The notes: a model not told the origin generated them from the letters alone. Positions 1-5,760 are shown, counted from the first letter of the stretch. The stretch is 8,934 nucleotides of DNA from T1Sed10-7 sp047921175 (GCA_047921175.1 JBLRWQ010000094.1:1-8934); one strand, 5' to 3'. Numbers and translations are program-made.

Positions 1-322
1 GGGCCGCGATGCGGCCGGCGTACCGGTTCCCGCCGCGGTCGAACACGCACGTGGTGATGCCCGCCGCGGTGGCGCGCTCGCCGATCGTGGTGCCGACCTG
101 CCGGGCGACGCCGACCTTGCCGTCCTCACCCTTGGTGACCCCGTCCTCCAGTGAGGAGGCGGCGAAAAGGGTGTGACCCGCGACGTCGTCGATCAGTTGG
201 GCGTAGATGTGGTCGTTGCTGCGGTAGACCGACAGGCGCGGCTTGGTGGCCGTGCCCGTGATGCGCTTGCGCGCGCGGAGCTGCCGGTTGCGGCGAGCGA
301 CGCGCTTCTTGGTCGGGTCCAT
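1..322 (-). CDS. rplR: 50S ribosomal protein L18 (partial, C-terminus off the left edge)
   Basis: L18 binds 5S rRNA and, with L5, builds the central protuberance of the 50S subunit. I translated the minus strand from the ATG at 322-320. It reads MDPTKKRVARRNRQLRARKR and continues open to the window edge for 107 codons. The start has the arginine/lysine-rich tail usual in L18. The body carries PRLSVYRSNDHIYAQLIDD (from about residue 28) and FDRGGNRYAGRIAA near the end of the visible part, the typical L18 C-terminal signature. The family is usually about 115-125 residues, so roughly 10-20 residues are missing. A good GAGGAG ribosome-binding site lies at 335-330, 7 bases before the ATG, and supports this start. 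The gene follows rplF after 140 bases, the longest gap in the window, and rpsE would be expected next. Confidence 0.95.
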   Translation of the reverse strand, partial: MDPTKKRVARRNRQLRARKRITGTATKPRLSVYRSNDHIYAQLIDDVAGHTLFAASSLEDGVTKGEDGKVGVARQVGTTIGERATAAGITTCVFDRGGNRYAGRIAA

Positions 323-335
323 CGGGTTGCTCCTC

Positions 336-353
336 GTAGGGTGCCACCCCTAC
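336..353 (-). promoter_or_regulatory. Hairpin abutting the rplR ribosome-binding site
   Basis: GTAGGG (353-348) pairs with CCCTAC (341-336). Allowing one bulged G, the stem extends inward to close on a GGC loop. The GAGGAG site of rplR begins at 335, with no base between. A structure so placed could block or position the ribosome. Two further stems lie in the same 140-base gap: GCCCGC/GCGGGC at 391-407 and GTGCG/CGCAC at 359-371. Confidence 0.4.
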
Positions 354-462
354 CGGCCGTGCGCTGCGCACGACCGCTGGGTGGCCACGAGCCCGCGAGC
401 TGCGGGCGGCGGCACCGGTGCGGCACCGCTGGATGTCGGGGGGTGAGGCGCTGGGGCCCGGG

Positions 463-1005
463 TCAGCGCCCGGCGGCCTTGCCGGCCTTGCGCCGGATGA
501 CCTCACCGGTGTACTTGATGCCCTTGCCCTTGTAGGGCTCCGGGGGGCGGACCTTGCGGATGTTGGCGGCGACCTGGCCGACCAGCACCTTGTCGATGCC
601 GGAGACCTCGATCTTGGTCGGCTGGGGCACCGCGAAGGTGATGCCCTCCGGGGCTTCGATCACGACCGGGTGGGAGTAGCCCACCTGGAGTTCCAGGTCG
701 TTGCCCTTCGGGGCGGCGCGGTAGCCGACGCCGACCAGCTCGAGCGACTTGGCGTAGCCCTCGGTCACGCCGGTGACCATGTTGGCGATGAGCGAGCGGA
801 CCAGGCCCCAGCGGGCGCGGGCGTCGCGGGAGGTGTCGGCGGGGCCGACCAGGATCGCCCCGTCGTCATCGCGCGAGAGCACGACGCCGTCGGGCATGGT
901 CCGGGTCAACTCGCCCTTGGGGCCCTTGACGTGCACGGTCAGACCGTCGAGGTCGACCTCCACGCCGTCGGGGACGGGGACGGGCAGCTTTCCGATGCGG
1001 GACAT
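463..1005 (-). CDS. rplF: 50S ribosomal protein L6
   Basis: L6 sits near the base of the L7/L12 stalk and contacts the sarcin-ricin loop region of 23S rRNA, where elongation factors bind. The 180-residue product has the normal family length. It opens with MSRIGKLPVPVPDGVEV and shows the two-domain L6 fold pattern: a first domain with VHVKGPKGEL, a second with YRAAPKGNDLELQVGYSHP, and the C-terminal signature PPEPYKGKGIKYTGEVIRRK. The start is set by the purine-rich GGGGAGAGG at 1017-1009, which begins at the base next to the rpsH stop codon. The gene is 12 bases after rpsH, so the two are probably translationally linked. It ends 140 bases before rplR. Nothing is missing or unusual in the protein. 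Confidence 0.98.
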   Translation of the reverse strand: MSRIGKLPVPVPDGVEVDLDGLTVHVKGPKGELTRTMPDGVVLSRDDDGAILVGPADTSRDARARWGLVRSLIANMVTGVTEGYAKSLELVGVGYRAAPKGNDLELQVGYSHPVVIEAPEGITFAVPQPTKIEVSGIDKVLVGQVAANIRKVRPPEPYKGKGIKYTGEVIRRKAGKAAGR

Positions 1006-1017
1006 GTGCCTCTCCCC

Positions 1018-1416
1018 TTACCAGACGTACGCGATGACCTCGCCGCCGACGCCGTCCTTGCGGGCGGTTCGGTCGGTCATGAGGCCAGCGTTGGTGGACA
1101 GGATCGCGACGCCGAGGCCGCCGAGCACCCGCGGGATCTCGTCGCGCTTGACGTAGACGCGCAGGCCGGGCTTGGAGATCCGGCGCAGGCCCGCGATGAC
1201 GCGCTCGCGGTTCGGGCCGTACTTCATCCGGATGGTCAGCGTCGGCTGGGGCTCGGTCTCCTCCACGCTGTAGCCATCGATGTAGCCCTCCTGCTCGAGG
1301 ATGCGGGCGATGTTCACCTTCATCTTCGAGGAGGGCATCGAGGTGGTGTCGTGGTAGGCGATCGACGCGTTCCGCACACGCGTCAGCATGTCCGCGACGG
1401 GGTCGGTCATGGTCAT
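1018..1416 (-). CDS. rpsH: 30S ribosomal protein S8
   Basis: S8 is a primary 16S rRNA-binding protein that organises the central domain of the 30S subunit; in E. coli it also represses the spc operon by binding its mRNA. The 132-residue product matches the family: MTMTDPVADMLTRVRNA at the start, the RISKPGLRVYV stretch in the middle and GVGGEVIAYVW at the end. Two in-frame ATG codons lie six bases apart (1416 and 1410). The GAGGAG at 1431-1426 is 9 bases from the first and 15 from the second, so the first is chosen. The gene follows rpsN after 114 bases that contain two inverted repeats, and is followed 12 bases later by rplF. Whether S8 feeds back on this cluster cannot be read from the sequence. 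Confidence 0.98.
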   Translation of the reverse strand: MTMTDPVADMLTRVRNASIAYHDTTSMPSSKMKVNIARILEQEGYIDGYSVEETEPQPTLTIRMKYGPNRERVIAGLRRISKPGLRVYVKRDEIPRVLGGLGVAILSTNAGLMTDRTARKDGVGGEVIAYVW

Positions 1417-1438
1417 CGGTGATCACTCCTCGGGGTTA

Positions 1439-1454
1439 CGCGGACGGATCCGCG
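1439..1454 (-). promoter_or_regulatory. Hairpin just upstream of the rpsH ribosome-binding site
   Basis: CGCGGA (1454-1449) pairs with TCCGCG (1444-1439) around a four-base loop. Seven bases separate it from the GAGGAG of rpsH (1431-1426). An 8-base palindrome, GTGATCAC (1426-1419), follows between that site and the ATG. Together with the repeat at 1495-1516 it fills most of the 114-base gap. Confidence 0.35.
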
Positions 1455-1494
1455 CACTTCCCATCCGTTGTTGGTCACTGGTGCACCGGCTGCG

Positions 1495-1516
1495 GGGCCA
1501 CACCGTGGTGTGGCCC
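1495..1516 (-). promoter_or_regulatory. Perfect 10-base inverted repeat after rpsN
   Basis: GGGCCACACC (1516-1507) and GGTGTGGCCC (1504-1495) are exact complements separated by two bases; as RNA this gives a nine-pair stem with a four-base loop. It begins 14 bases after the rpsN stop and is the longest uninterrupted stem I found in the window. The following bases on the minus strand are not U-rich, so it does not look like a standard terminator. It may protect the 3' end of a processed rplE-rpsN transcript or cause partial termination. Confidence 0.5.
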
Positions 1517-1530
1517 GGCCTACCGGATGG

Positions 1531-1716
1531 TCACCAGCTGGCCTTCCTGATGCCGGGCAGCTCGCCGGCGTGCGCCATCTCGCGGAAGCAGACGCGGCAG
1601 AGCCGGAAACGCTTGTACACGGCCCGCGGCCGGCCGCACCGCTCGCAGCGGGTGTAGTTCTGGACGTCGTGCTTCGCGCCGCGCTTCACCGCCGCGATCT
1701 TGGACTTCTTGGCCAT
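1531..1716 (-). CDS. rpsN: 30S ribosomal protein S14, type Z (zinc-binding)
   Basis: S14 is a late-assembling protein of the 30S head, next to S3, S10 and S19. This is the short zinc form (61 residues), with two cysteine pairs: C24-x2-C27 in YTRCERCGRP and C40-x2-C43 in FRLCRVCFRE, followed by the conserved MAHAGELPGIRKASW end. The ATG at 1716-1714 is chosen over an upstream in-frame ATG because AGGAGGG at 1731-1725 is 8 bases away and the protein then has exactly the family length and the MAKKS start. It begins 4 bases after the rplE stop, the standard L5-S14-S8 order. The N-terminal third (KSKIAAVKRGAKHDVQNYT) differs from common actinomycete versions as I remember them. Many actinobacteria carry a second, zinc-free S14 elsewhere; none is visible here. 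Confidence 0.97.
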   Translation of the reverse strand: MAKKSKIAAVKRGAKHDVQNYTRCERCGRPRAVYKRFRLCRVCFREMAHAGELPGIRKASW

Positions 1717-1720
1717 GGTG

Positions 1721-2302
1721 TCAGCCCTCCTGGCCGCGTGCGAAGGGGAAGCCGTAGGCATCCAGCAGGGCACGGCCGCCCTCGTCGTCGGTGGCGGTGG
1801 TCACGATGGTGATGTCCATCCCACGCACCGCATCGATGTCGTCGTAGTCGATCTCGGGGAACACCAACTGCTCGACGAGCCCGAAGGTGTAGTTGCCGCG
1901 GCCGTCGAAGGCGGTCGCCTTCAGGCCCCGGAAGTCGCGGATACGCGGCAGCGCCACCGACAGCAGCCGGTCCAGGAACTCCCACATCCGGTCGCCGCGC
2001 AGGGTGACCTTGACGCCGATCGGCATGCCCTCGCGCAGCTTGAAGCCGGCGATGGACTTCCTGGCCCGGTTGACGCGGGGCTTCTGGCCGGTGATCGTCG
2101 CGACGTCCTTCATCGCGCCCTCGAGGGCCTTGGCGTCGGCGATGGCCTCGCCGAGTCCGACGTTGACGACGATCTTCTCGAAGCCGGGTACCTGCATGCG
2201 GTTGGTGATGCCCAACTGCTCGACCAGCGCCGGCACGACCTCGTCGTGGTAGCGCTGCTTGAGCCGCGGGGTCTCGGGCGCGGCCGCCGTGGTCTCGCTC
2301 AT
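1721..2302 (-). CDS. rplE: 50S ribosomal protein L5
   Basis: L5 binds 5S rRNA and contacts the P-site tRNA and S13 across the subunit interface. The reading frame stays open far upstream, but the start at 2302 is preferred: MSETTAAAPETPRLKQRYH gives 193 residues, close to the family's usual 180-190, and GAGGAGGA at 2318-2311 lies 8 bases before the ATG. Family signatures include RMQVPGFEKIVVNVGLGEA, TGQKPRVNRARKSIAGFKLR, the GDRMWEFLDRLLSVALPRIR helix and DFRGL. The first 12 residues (Ala/Thr/Pro-rich) are a short variable extension. It is separated from rplX by 121 bases with inverted repeats, and coupled to rpsN 4 bases downstream, whose ribosome-binding site lies in the last codons of rplE. 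Confidence 0.97.
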   Translation of the reverse strand: MSETTAAAPETPRLKQRYHDEVVPALVEQLGITNRMQVPGFEKIVVNVGLGEAIADAKALEGAMKDVATITGQKPRVNRARKSIAGFKLREGMPIGVKVTLRGDRMWEFLDRLLSVALPRIRDFRGLKATAFDGRGNYTFGLVEQLVFPEIDYDDIDAVRGMDITIVTTATDDEGGRALLDAYGFPFARGQEG

Positions 2303-2341
2303 GGGGTGGGTCCTCCTCGCCGGGGTACTCGACCCGGCCCT

Positions 2342-2355
2342 CACCCCGAAGGGTG
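2342..2355 (-). promoter_or_regulatory. UUCG-tetraloop hairpin between rplX and rplE
   Basis: On the mRNA strand CACCC (2355-2351) and GGGTG (2346-2342) flank TTCG, giving a C(UUCG)G tetraloop, an unusually stable loop class. Beyond a single A-A mismatch two more C-G pairs can form (2357-2358 with 2340-2339). It lies in the 121-base gap, 23 bases upstream of the rplE ribosome-binding site. Weaker inverted repeats are at 2366-2383 and 2401-2415. Confidence 0.4.
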
Positions 2356-2423
2356 TGGCGCCGATCCCGCGTCCAACGGCGGGCCGTCCGGCTCGTAGTG
2401 GTGGCGTCGTGCCACGTGGTGGT

Positions 2424-2753
2424 CTAGAAGGTGCTGTCGCACCGCTTGCAGCTGCGGACCTTGCTGCGCCGGTCGCCCTCGGTGCCGTAGACGAACCCGA
2501 CCCGGGTCGCCTCGTTGCACGAGGGGCAGATGGGCTGCACGTTGGAGATGTGGATCGGGGCCTCGGTCTCGATGATGCCGCCGCCCTGGCCACCGCCGCG
2601 CTCCTGCTGGATGCGCTCGTGCTTCTTGACGTAGTTGACGCCCTCGACGAGGACCTTGTCACGATCGGTGAAGATCTTGACGACACGGCCGGTCCGGCCG
2701 GCGTCCTTGCCGGTGATCACCTTGACCTGGTCGTCCTTGCGGATGCGATGCAT
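2424..2753 (-). CDS. rplX: 50S ribosomal protein L24
   Basis: L24 is one of the two proteins that start 50S assembly; it binds the 5' end of 23S rRNA near the exit of the peptide tunnel. The 109-residue product has an N-terminal KOW motif (DDQVKVITGKDAGRTGRV, about residues 7-24), the VEGVNYVKKH segment, a glycine-rich loop (RGGGQGGGI) and a C-terminal part with four cysteines: C76-x2-C79 (CPSC) and C102-x2-C105 (CKRC). The spacing suggests a zinc ribbon, a known variant of the family; E. coli L24 lacks it. GGAGGT at 2765-2760 lies 6 bases before the ATG. The start overlaps the rplN stop as TGATG, so translation is probably coupled. The gene ends in ...DSTF and TAG, followed by a 121-base gap. 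Confidence 0.97.
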   Translation of the reverse strand: MHRIRKDDQVKVITGKDAGRTGRVVKIFTDRDKVLVEGVNYVKKHERIQQERGGGQGGGIIETEAPIHISNVQPICPSCNEATRVGFVYGTEGDRRSKVRSCKRCDSTF

Positions 2754-3121
2754 CAGAGCACCTCCGGGGCGAGCGAGATGATCCGCATGAAGCGCTTGTC
2801 GCGCAGCTCGCGGGCGACGGGACCGAAGATGCGGGTGCCGCGCGGCGTGCCGTCCGGGCGGATGATCACGCAGGCGTTGTCGTCGAAACGCACGTAGGAC
2901 CCGTCGGGCCGACGACGCTCCTTGGCGGTGCGCACGACGACGCAGCGCACGACCTCGCCCTTCTTGATGTTGGAGTTGGGGATGGCGTTCTTGACCGTGC
3001 CGACGAACACGTCACCGACGGACGCGTACCGACGACCGGACCCGCCGAGCACGCGGATGGCGAGCACCTCGCGCGCTCCCGAGTTGTCCGCGACCTTGAG
3101 CCGCGATTCGGTCTGGATCAT
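2753..3121 (-). CDS. rplN: 50S ribosomal protein L14
   Basis: L14 lies at the subunit interface of the 50S, in bridge B8, and touches L19 and the elongation factor site. The 122-residue product has the invariant family length and signatures: MIQTESRLKVADNSGAREV at the start, KKGEVVRCVVVRTAKERRRP, and the end PRGTRIFGPVARELRDKRFM followed by RIISLAPEVL. It would be the first gene of the spc operon in E. coli. The site before its ATG is not a typical AGGAGG but a GA repeat, AGAGAGAGAACG at 3133-3122, much like the one before rpsJ. The gap from rpsQ is 76 bases and holds two inverted repeats. It ends by sharing one base with the rplX start. Confidence 0.98.
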   Translation of the reverse strand: MIQTESRLKVADNSGAREVLAIRVLGGSGRRYASVGDVFVGTVKNAIPNSNIKKGEVVRCVVVRTAKERRRPDGSYVRFDDNACVIIRPDGTPRGTRIFGPVARELRDKRFMRIISLAPEVL

Positions 3122-3142
3122 CGTTCTCTCTCTGTGTCGTCA

Positions 3143-3189
3143 CCGGTCGACGGGGCAGCGTCGAGCACCGGGCCACCGAGGTGGTGGCC
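3143..3189 (-). promoter_or_regulatory. Two adjacent hairpins at the rpsQ-rplN (S10/spc) boundary
   Basis: GGCCACC (3189-3183) pairs with GGTGGCC (3177-3171) around a five-base loop. Directly next to it, CCGGT (3171-3167) and CGACG (3163-3159) pair with CGTCG (3152-3148) and ACCGG (3147-3143), with a three-base bulge on one side. The first begins 8 bases after the rpsQ stop. No U-run or promoter-like sequence was seen in the 76-base gap. Confidence 0.4.
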
Positions 3190-3197
3190 GGTCGGGA

Positions 3198-3464
3198 TCA
3201 CTTGGCGCGCTCGACGATGTCGGCCAGGCGCCACCGCTTGAGCTTGGAGTAGGGGCGGGTCTCCTGGATGCGCACCGTGTCGCCGACGCGGGCCGTGTTG
3301 TCCTCGTCGTGGGCGTGGTACTTCTTGGTGCGCTTCAGGGTCTTGCCGTAGAGCGGGTGGGTGGTGCGGCGCTCGACGCGGACGACGATCGTCTTGTCCT
3401 GGACGTCGGAGACGACGACCCCCTGGCGCTCCTTGCGGCTGTTGCGCTCGATGGTGTCTGCCAT
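3198..3464 (-). CDS. rpsQ: 30S ribosomal protein S17
   Basis: S17 is a primary 16S rRNA-binding protein of the 30S body, an OB-fold beta barrel. The 88-residue product shows the family core: RQGVVVSDVQDKTIVVRVER, then THPLYGKTLKRTKKYHAHDE, DNTARVGDTVRIQETRPYSK and LKRWRLADIVERAK. The start is 2 bases after the rpmC stop (TGA-TC-ATG), with a short GAGG at 3475-3472, 7 bases upstream, so it is likely translated by ribosomes finishing rpmC. It is the last gene of the S10 part of the cluster in E. coli terms, and a 76-base gap with inverted repeats follows before rplN. Confidence 0.98.
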   Translation of the reverse strand: MADTIERNSRKERQGVVVSDVQDKTIVVRVERRTTHPLYGKTLKRTKKYHAHDEDNTARVGDTVRIQETRPYSKLKRWRLADIVERAK

Positions 3465-3466
3465 GA

Positions 3467-3682
3467 TCAGGCCTCGTTCTCGCGGGCGGCCGCGATGTCG
3501 CGCTCACGCATCACGGTGAGGACCCGCGCGATCTCGCGCTTGACCTCCTTGATGCGTCGCGGGTTGTCGAGCTGGCCGGTGACGACCTGGAAACGGAGGT
3601 TGAACAGCTCCTCCTTGCTCTCGTCGAGCTTGACGCGCAGCTCGTCGTCGGGCAGCTCACGCAGTTCGGTCGCGGTCATCAT
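3467..3682 (-). CDS. rpmC: 50S ribosomal protein L29
   Basis: L29 is a small helical protein at the exit of the peptide tunnel beside L23, where trigger factor and SRP dock. The product is 71 residues, rich in Glu, Lys and Arg, with the signature ELRELPDDELRVKLDESKEE and LFNLRFQVVTGQLDNPRRIK. Two ATG codons stand back to back at 3682 and 3679. GAGGAG at 3696-3691 is 8 bases from the first and 11 from the second. I keep the first (MMTATEL, overlapping the rplP stop by four bases as ATGA), but the second (MTATEL, a TGATG overlap) is possible and changes only one residue. Either way translation is probably coupled to rplP and to rpsQ 2 bases downstream. Confidence 0.95.
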   Translation of the reverse strand: MMTATELRELPDDELRVKLDESKEELFNLRFQVVTGQLDNPRRIKEVKREIARVLTVMRERDIAAARENEA

Positions 3683-4101
3683 TCGCCGGCCTCCTCACGT
3701 GTCACGAACTTGGTGGTGACGGGCAGCTTGTGCGAGGCCTTGCGCATCGCCTCGCGCGCCAGCTCCTCGTCCACGCCCGAGAGCTCGAACATGATGCGTC
3801 CGGGCTTGACGGGGGCGACCCAGTGCTCCGGGGCGCCCTTGCCGGACCCCATGCGGGTCTCGAGCGGCTTCTTGGTGATGGAGCGGTCCGGGAAGATCGT
3901 GATCCGGACCTTGCCGCCACGCTTGACCGCACGGGTGATGGCGATACGGGCCGACTCGATCTGCCGTGAGGTGATCCAGCCGGGGCTGGTGGCCATGAGG
4001 CCGTAGTCCCCCACGTAGACCTGGGTGTGGCCCTTCGACATGCCCTTGAGGGGTCGCGGGCGGTGCTGCTTGCGGTGCATCACGCGCTTGGGGGCGAGCA
4101 T
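3679..4101 (-). CDS. rplP: 50S ribosomal protein L16
   Basis: L16 joins the 50S late and contacts the elbow of the A-site tRNA and the 5S rRNA region. The 140-residue product has the family length and motifs: MLAPKRVMHRKQHRPRPLKG at the start, ITRAVKRGGKVRITIFPDRS, the loop KPLETRMGSGKGAPEHWVAP (which reaches toward the peptidyl transferase centre and includes the arginine hydroxylated in E. coli), and VKPGRIMFELSGVDEELARE. The start overlaps the rpsC stop by one base (TGATG), with GAGG just before it inside the last codons of rpsC. The stop overlaps rpmC. Confidence 0.98.
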   Translation of the reverse strand: MLAPKRVMHRKQHRPRPLKGMSKGHTQVYVGDYGLMATSPGWITSRQIESARIAITRAVKRGGKVRITIFPDRSITKKPLETRMGSGKGAPEHWVAPVKPGRIMFELSGVDEELAREAMRKASHKLPVTTKFVTREEAGE

Positions 4102-5117
4102 CAGGCCTCACCGTCCTTGTCGGTCTCGGCCGCCGCCTCGGGCACGTCCGCCTCGGCGGGCCGCTCGGCGGGCGCCTCGGGGGCATCCTCAGCCGCGACC
4201 TGCTCGACCGGCATGGGACCGGACTGTGGCGGGGCGGCCTCGGTGGTGGCGGGGATGTCGGCACTGGCGGGGGTCTCGCCGGCCTCGCTCACCGAGGTGG
4301 GGGCGGGGGCGGGGGCGTTCGAGGAGTCGGCCGCGTCGGGCTTCGGTCGGGAGCCGACGCCGGTGACCTTCTTCGCCACGCTGGCCGCCTTGCGGGCGGA
4401 CTTGCGCCGCGGACGGTCCTCGACGGTCCGGCCCTCGGACAACGCCTTGGCCCGTTCCATCGCGCGCAGCGCCTCGGCCTCCTCGCCGGAGCCGATCTGG
4501 TCACCGGTGTAGACCCAGACCTTGACGCCGATCCGGCCGTAGGTCGTCCGCGCCTCGTCGAAGCCGTAGTCGACCTTGGCGCGCAGGGTGTGCAGCGGGA
4601 CGCGGCCCTCGCGGTACCACTCGGTCCGGCTCATCTCCGCACCGCCGAGGCGGCCCGAGACCTGGATCCGGATGCCCTTGGCGCCCGCCTTCATGGCGGA
4701 CTGGACCGCACGGCGCATCGCGCGCCGGAACGACACCCGCCCGCGCAGCTGCTCGGCCACGTTGAACGCGACCACCTGGGCGTCGAGCTCCGGGTTCTTG
4801 ATCTCGATGATGTTGAGCTTGACCTTCTTGGCGGTCAGCTTCTCGAGGTCGGCCCGGATCGCGTCCGCCTCGGCACCACGACGTCCGATGACGATGCCGG
4901 GGCGGGCCGCCTGGACGGACACCTCGACGTTGTCGCGGGTGCGGGTGATGTCGATGCGGCTGACACCGGCGTGACGCACGCGCTCACGGATGTAGGCGCG
5001 GATGCGGTCGTCCTCGTGCAGGTACGCGGCGTAGGACTTCTTGTCCGCGATCCACCGGGACTTCCAGTCCGTGGTGACACCGAGGCGGAAGCCGTAGGGA
5101 TTGACCTTCTGACCCAT
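4101..5117 (-). CDS. rpsC: 30S ribosomal protein S3 with long disordered C-terminal tail
   Basis: S3 forms part of the mRNA entry pore of the 30S and helps unwind structured mRNA. Residues 1 to about 207 are the standard protein: MGQKVNPYGFRLGVTTDWKS, a type 2 KH domain with GRRG at 78-81 in its GxxG position, and the C-terminal domain with SGRLGGAEMSRTEWYREGRV and GRIGVKVWVYTGD. After that comes a tail of about 130 residues: a basic stretch (about 233-258, with RPRRKSARKAASVAKK) and then a low-complexity region rich in Ala, Pro, Glu and Asp to residue 338. S3 is about 233 residues in E. coli, and somewhat longer in actinobacteria. The frame is clean and the stop overlaps rplP, so the tail is probably real. 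GGAGGAG at 5131-5125 is 7 bases from the ATG, inside the end of rplV. Confidence 0.97.
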   Translation of the reverse strand: MGQKVNPYGFRLGVTTDWKSRWIADKKSYAAYLHEDDRIRAYIRERVRHAGVSRIDITRTRDNVEVSVQAARPGIVIGRRGAEADAIRADLEKLTAKKVKLNIIEIKNPELDAQVVAFNVAEQLRGRVSFRRAMRRAVQSAMKAGAKGIRIQVSGRLGGAEMSRTEWYREGRVPLHTLRAKVDYGFDEARTTYGRIGVKVWVYTGDQIGSGEEAEALRAMERAKALSEGRTVEDRPRRKSARKAASVAKKVTGVGSRPKPDAADSSNAPAPAPTSVSEAGETPASADIPATTEAAPPQSGPMPVEQVAAEDAPEAPAERPAEADVPEAAAETDKDGEA

Positions 5118-5118
5118 G

Positions 5119-5466
5119 TCAGTTCTCCTCCGCGGGCGCGACCACGACGGTGATGTGGCTCGTCCGCTTGCGGATCCGGTAGGCGCGACCCAGTGCTCGT
5201 GGCTGGTACCGCTTGAGGGTGGGACCCTCGTCGGCGAACGCCTGGTCGACGTACAGCTCGTCGGGGTCGAGATCGTCGTTGTTCTCTGCGTTGGCGATGG
5301 CCGACTCGAGCACCTTGCGCAACGGTTCCGCCGCGCCCTTGTCGGCGAACTGGAGGATCCGTCGGGCCTCGTCGACGTGCTGCCCCGCGATGAGCCGCGT
5401 GAGCTGGCGCACCTTCGAGGGGCTCACCCGCACGTACTTGGCGGTCGCCTTGACCTTGGTTGTCAT
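5119..5466 (-). CDS. rplV: 50S ribosomal protein L22
   Basis: L22 lines the peptide exit tunnel with a long beta hairpin that, with L4, forms the constriction where macrolides and arrest peptides act. The 115-residue product has the family features: KATAKYVRVSPSKVRQLTRL, EARRILQFADKGAAEPLRKV, LESAIANAENN, and the hairpin GPTLKRYQPRALGRAYRIRK with RTSHITVVV at about residues 81-109. AGGAG at 5477-5473 overlaps the TAG stop of rpsS and is 6 bases from the ATG, tying its start to the end of rpsS. One base separates its stop from the rpsC start. No obvious deletion or change is visible in the tunnel loop. Confidence 0.98.
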   Translation of the reverse strand: MTTKVKATAKYVRVSPSKVRQLTRLIAGQHVDEARRILQFADKGAAEPLRKVLESAIANAENNDDLDPDELYVDQAFADEGPTLKRYQPRALGRAYRIRKRTSHITVVVAPAEEN

Positions 5467-5475
5467 CGTGAGCTC

Positions 5476-5760
5476 CTAGCGGCGCTTCTGGCCCTGCTTC
5501 TCACCTGCGCCACCCCACTTGATGGCGCGGGTCGGGGCGAACTCGCCGAGCTTGTGGCCGACCATCGACTCGGTGATGTAGACCGGGACGTGCTTGCGCC
5601 CGTCGTGTACGGCCAGGGTGTGGCCGACCATCTCCGGGAAGATGGTGGACCGCCGCGACCAGGTCTTGATGACCTTCTTGGTCCCGGCCTCGTTCTGCGC
5701 GTCGACCTTCTTCATCAGATGGTCGTCGACGAAGAAGCCCTTCTTCAAGCTGCGTGGCAT
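5476..5760 (-). CDS. rpsS: 30S ribosomal protein S19 (divergent C-terminal end)
   Basis: S19 sits in the 30S head with S13; its C-terminal tail reaches the decoding region near the A- and P-site tRNAs. The 94-residue product is standard for the first 78 residues: MPRSLKKGFFVDDHLMKKVD, KTWSRRSTIFPEMVGHTLAV, HDGRKHVPVYITESMVGHKL and GEFAPTR. The next part is unusual: instead of the common TFRGH-like motif it reads AIKWGGAGEKQGQKRR. I checked this against the bases at 5476-5530 and found no frameshift. GGAGGG at 5773-5768 lies 7 bases before the ATG. It follows rplB after 81 bases containing three inverted repeats, and is followed 9 bases later by rplV. Confidence 0.97.
   Translation of the reverse strand: MPRSLKKGFFVDDHLMKKVDAQNEAGTKKVIKTWSRRSTIFPEMVGHTLAVHDGRKHVPVYITESMVGHKLGEFAPTRAIKWGGAGEKQGQKRR

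Noticed and set aside
418..1422. A 334-codon open frame on the plus strand, opposite rplF and rpsH
   Set aside because: Antisense to two certain genes, with repetitive Asp/Gly/Val/Leu/His composition and no recognisable domain.
1495..1516. A standard Rho-independent terminator after rpsN
   Set aside because: The stem is strong but no U-run follows, and essential co-operonic genes (rpsH, rplF, rplR) continue on the same strand. It is kept as a structure of unknown role.
2303..2686. An N-terminal extension of L5 reaching into rplX
   Set aside because: The extension is Ser/Arg-rich shadow sequence overlapping rplX; the start at 2302 fits the family length and has GAGGAGGA 8 bases upstream.
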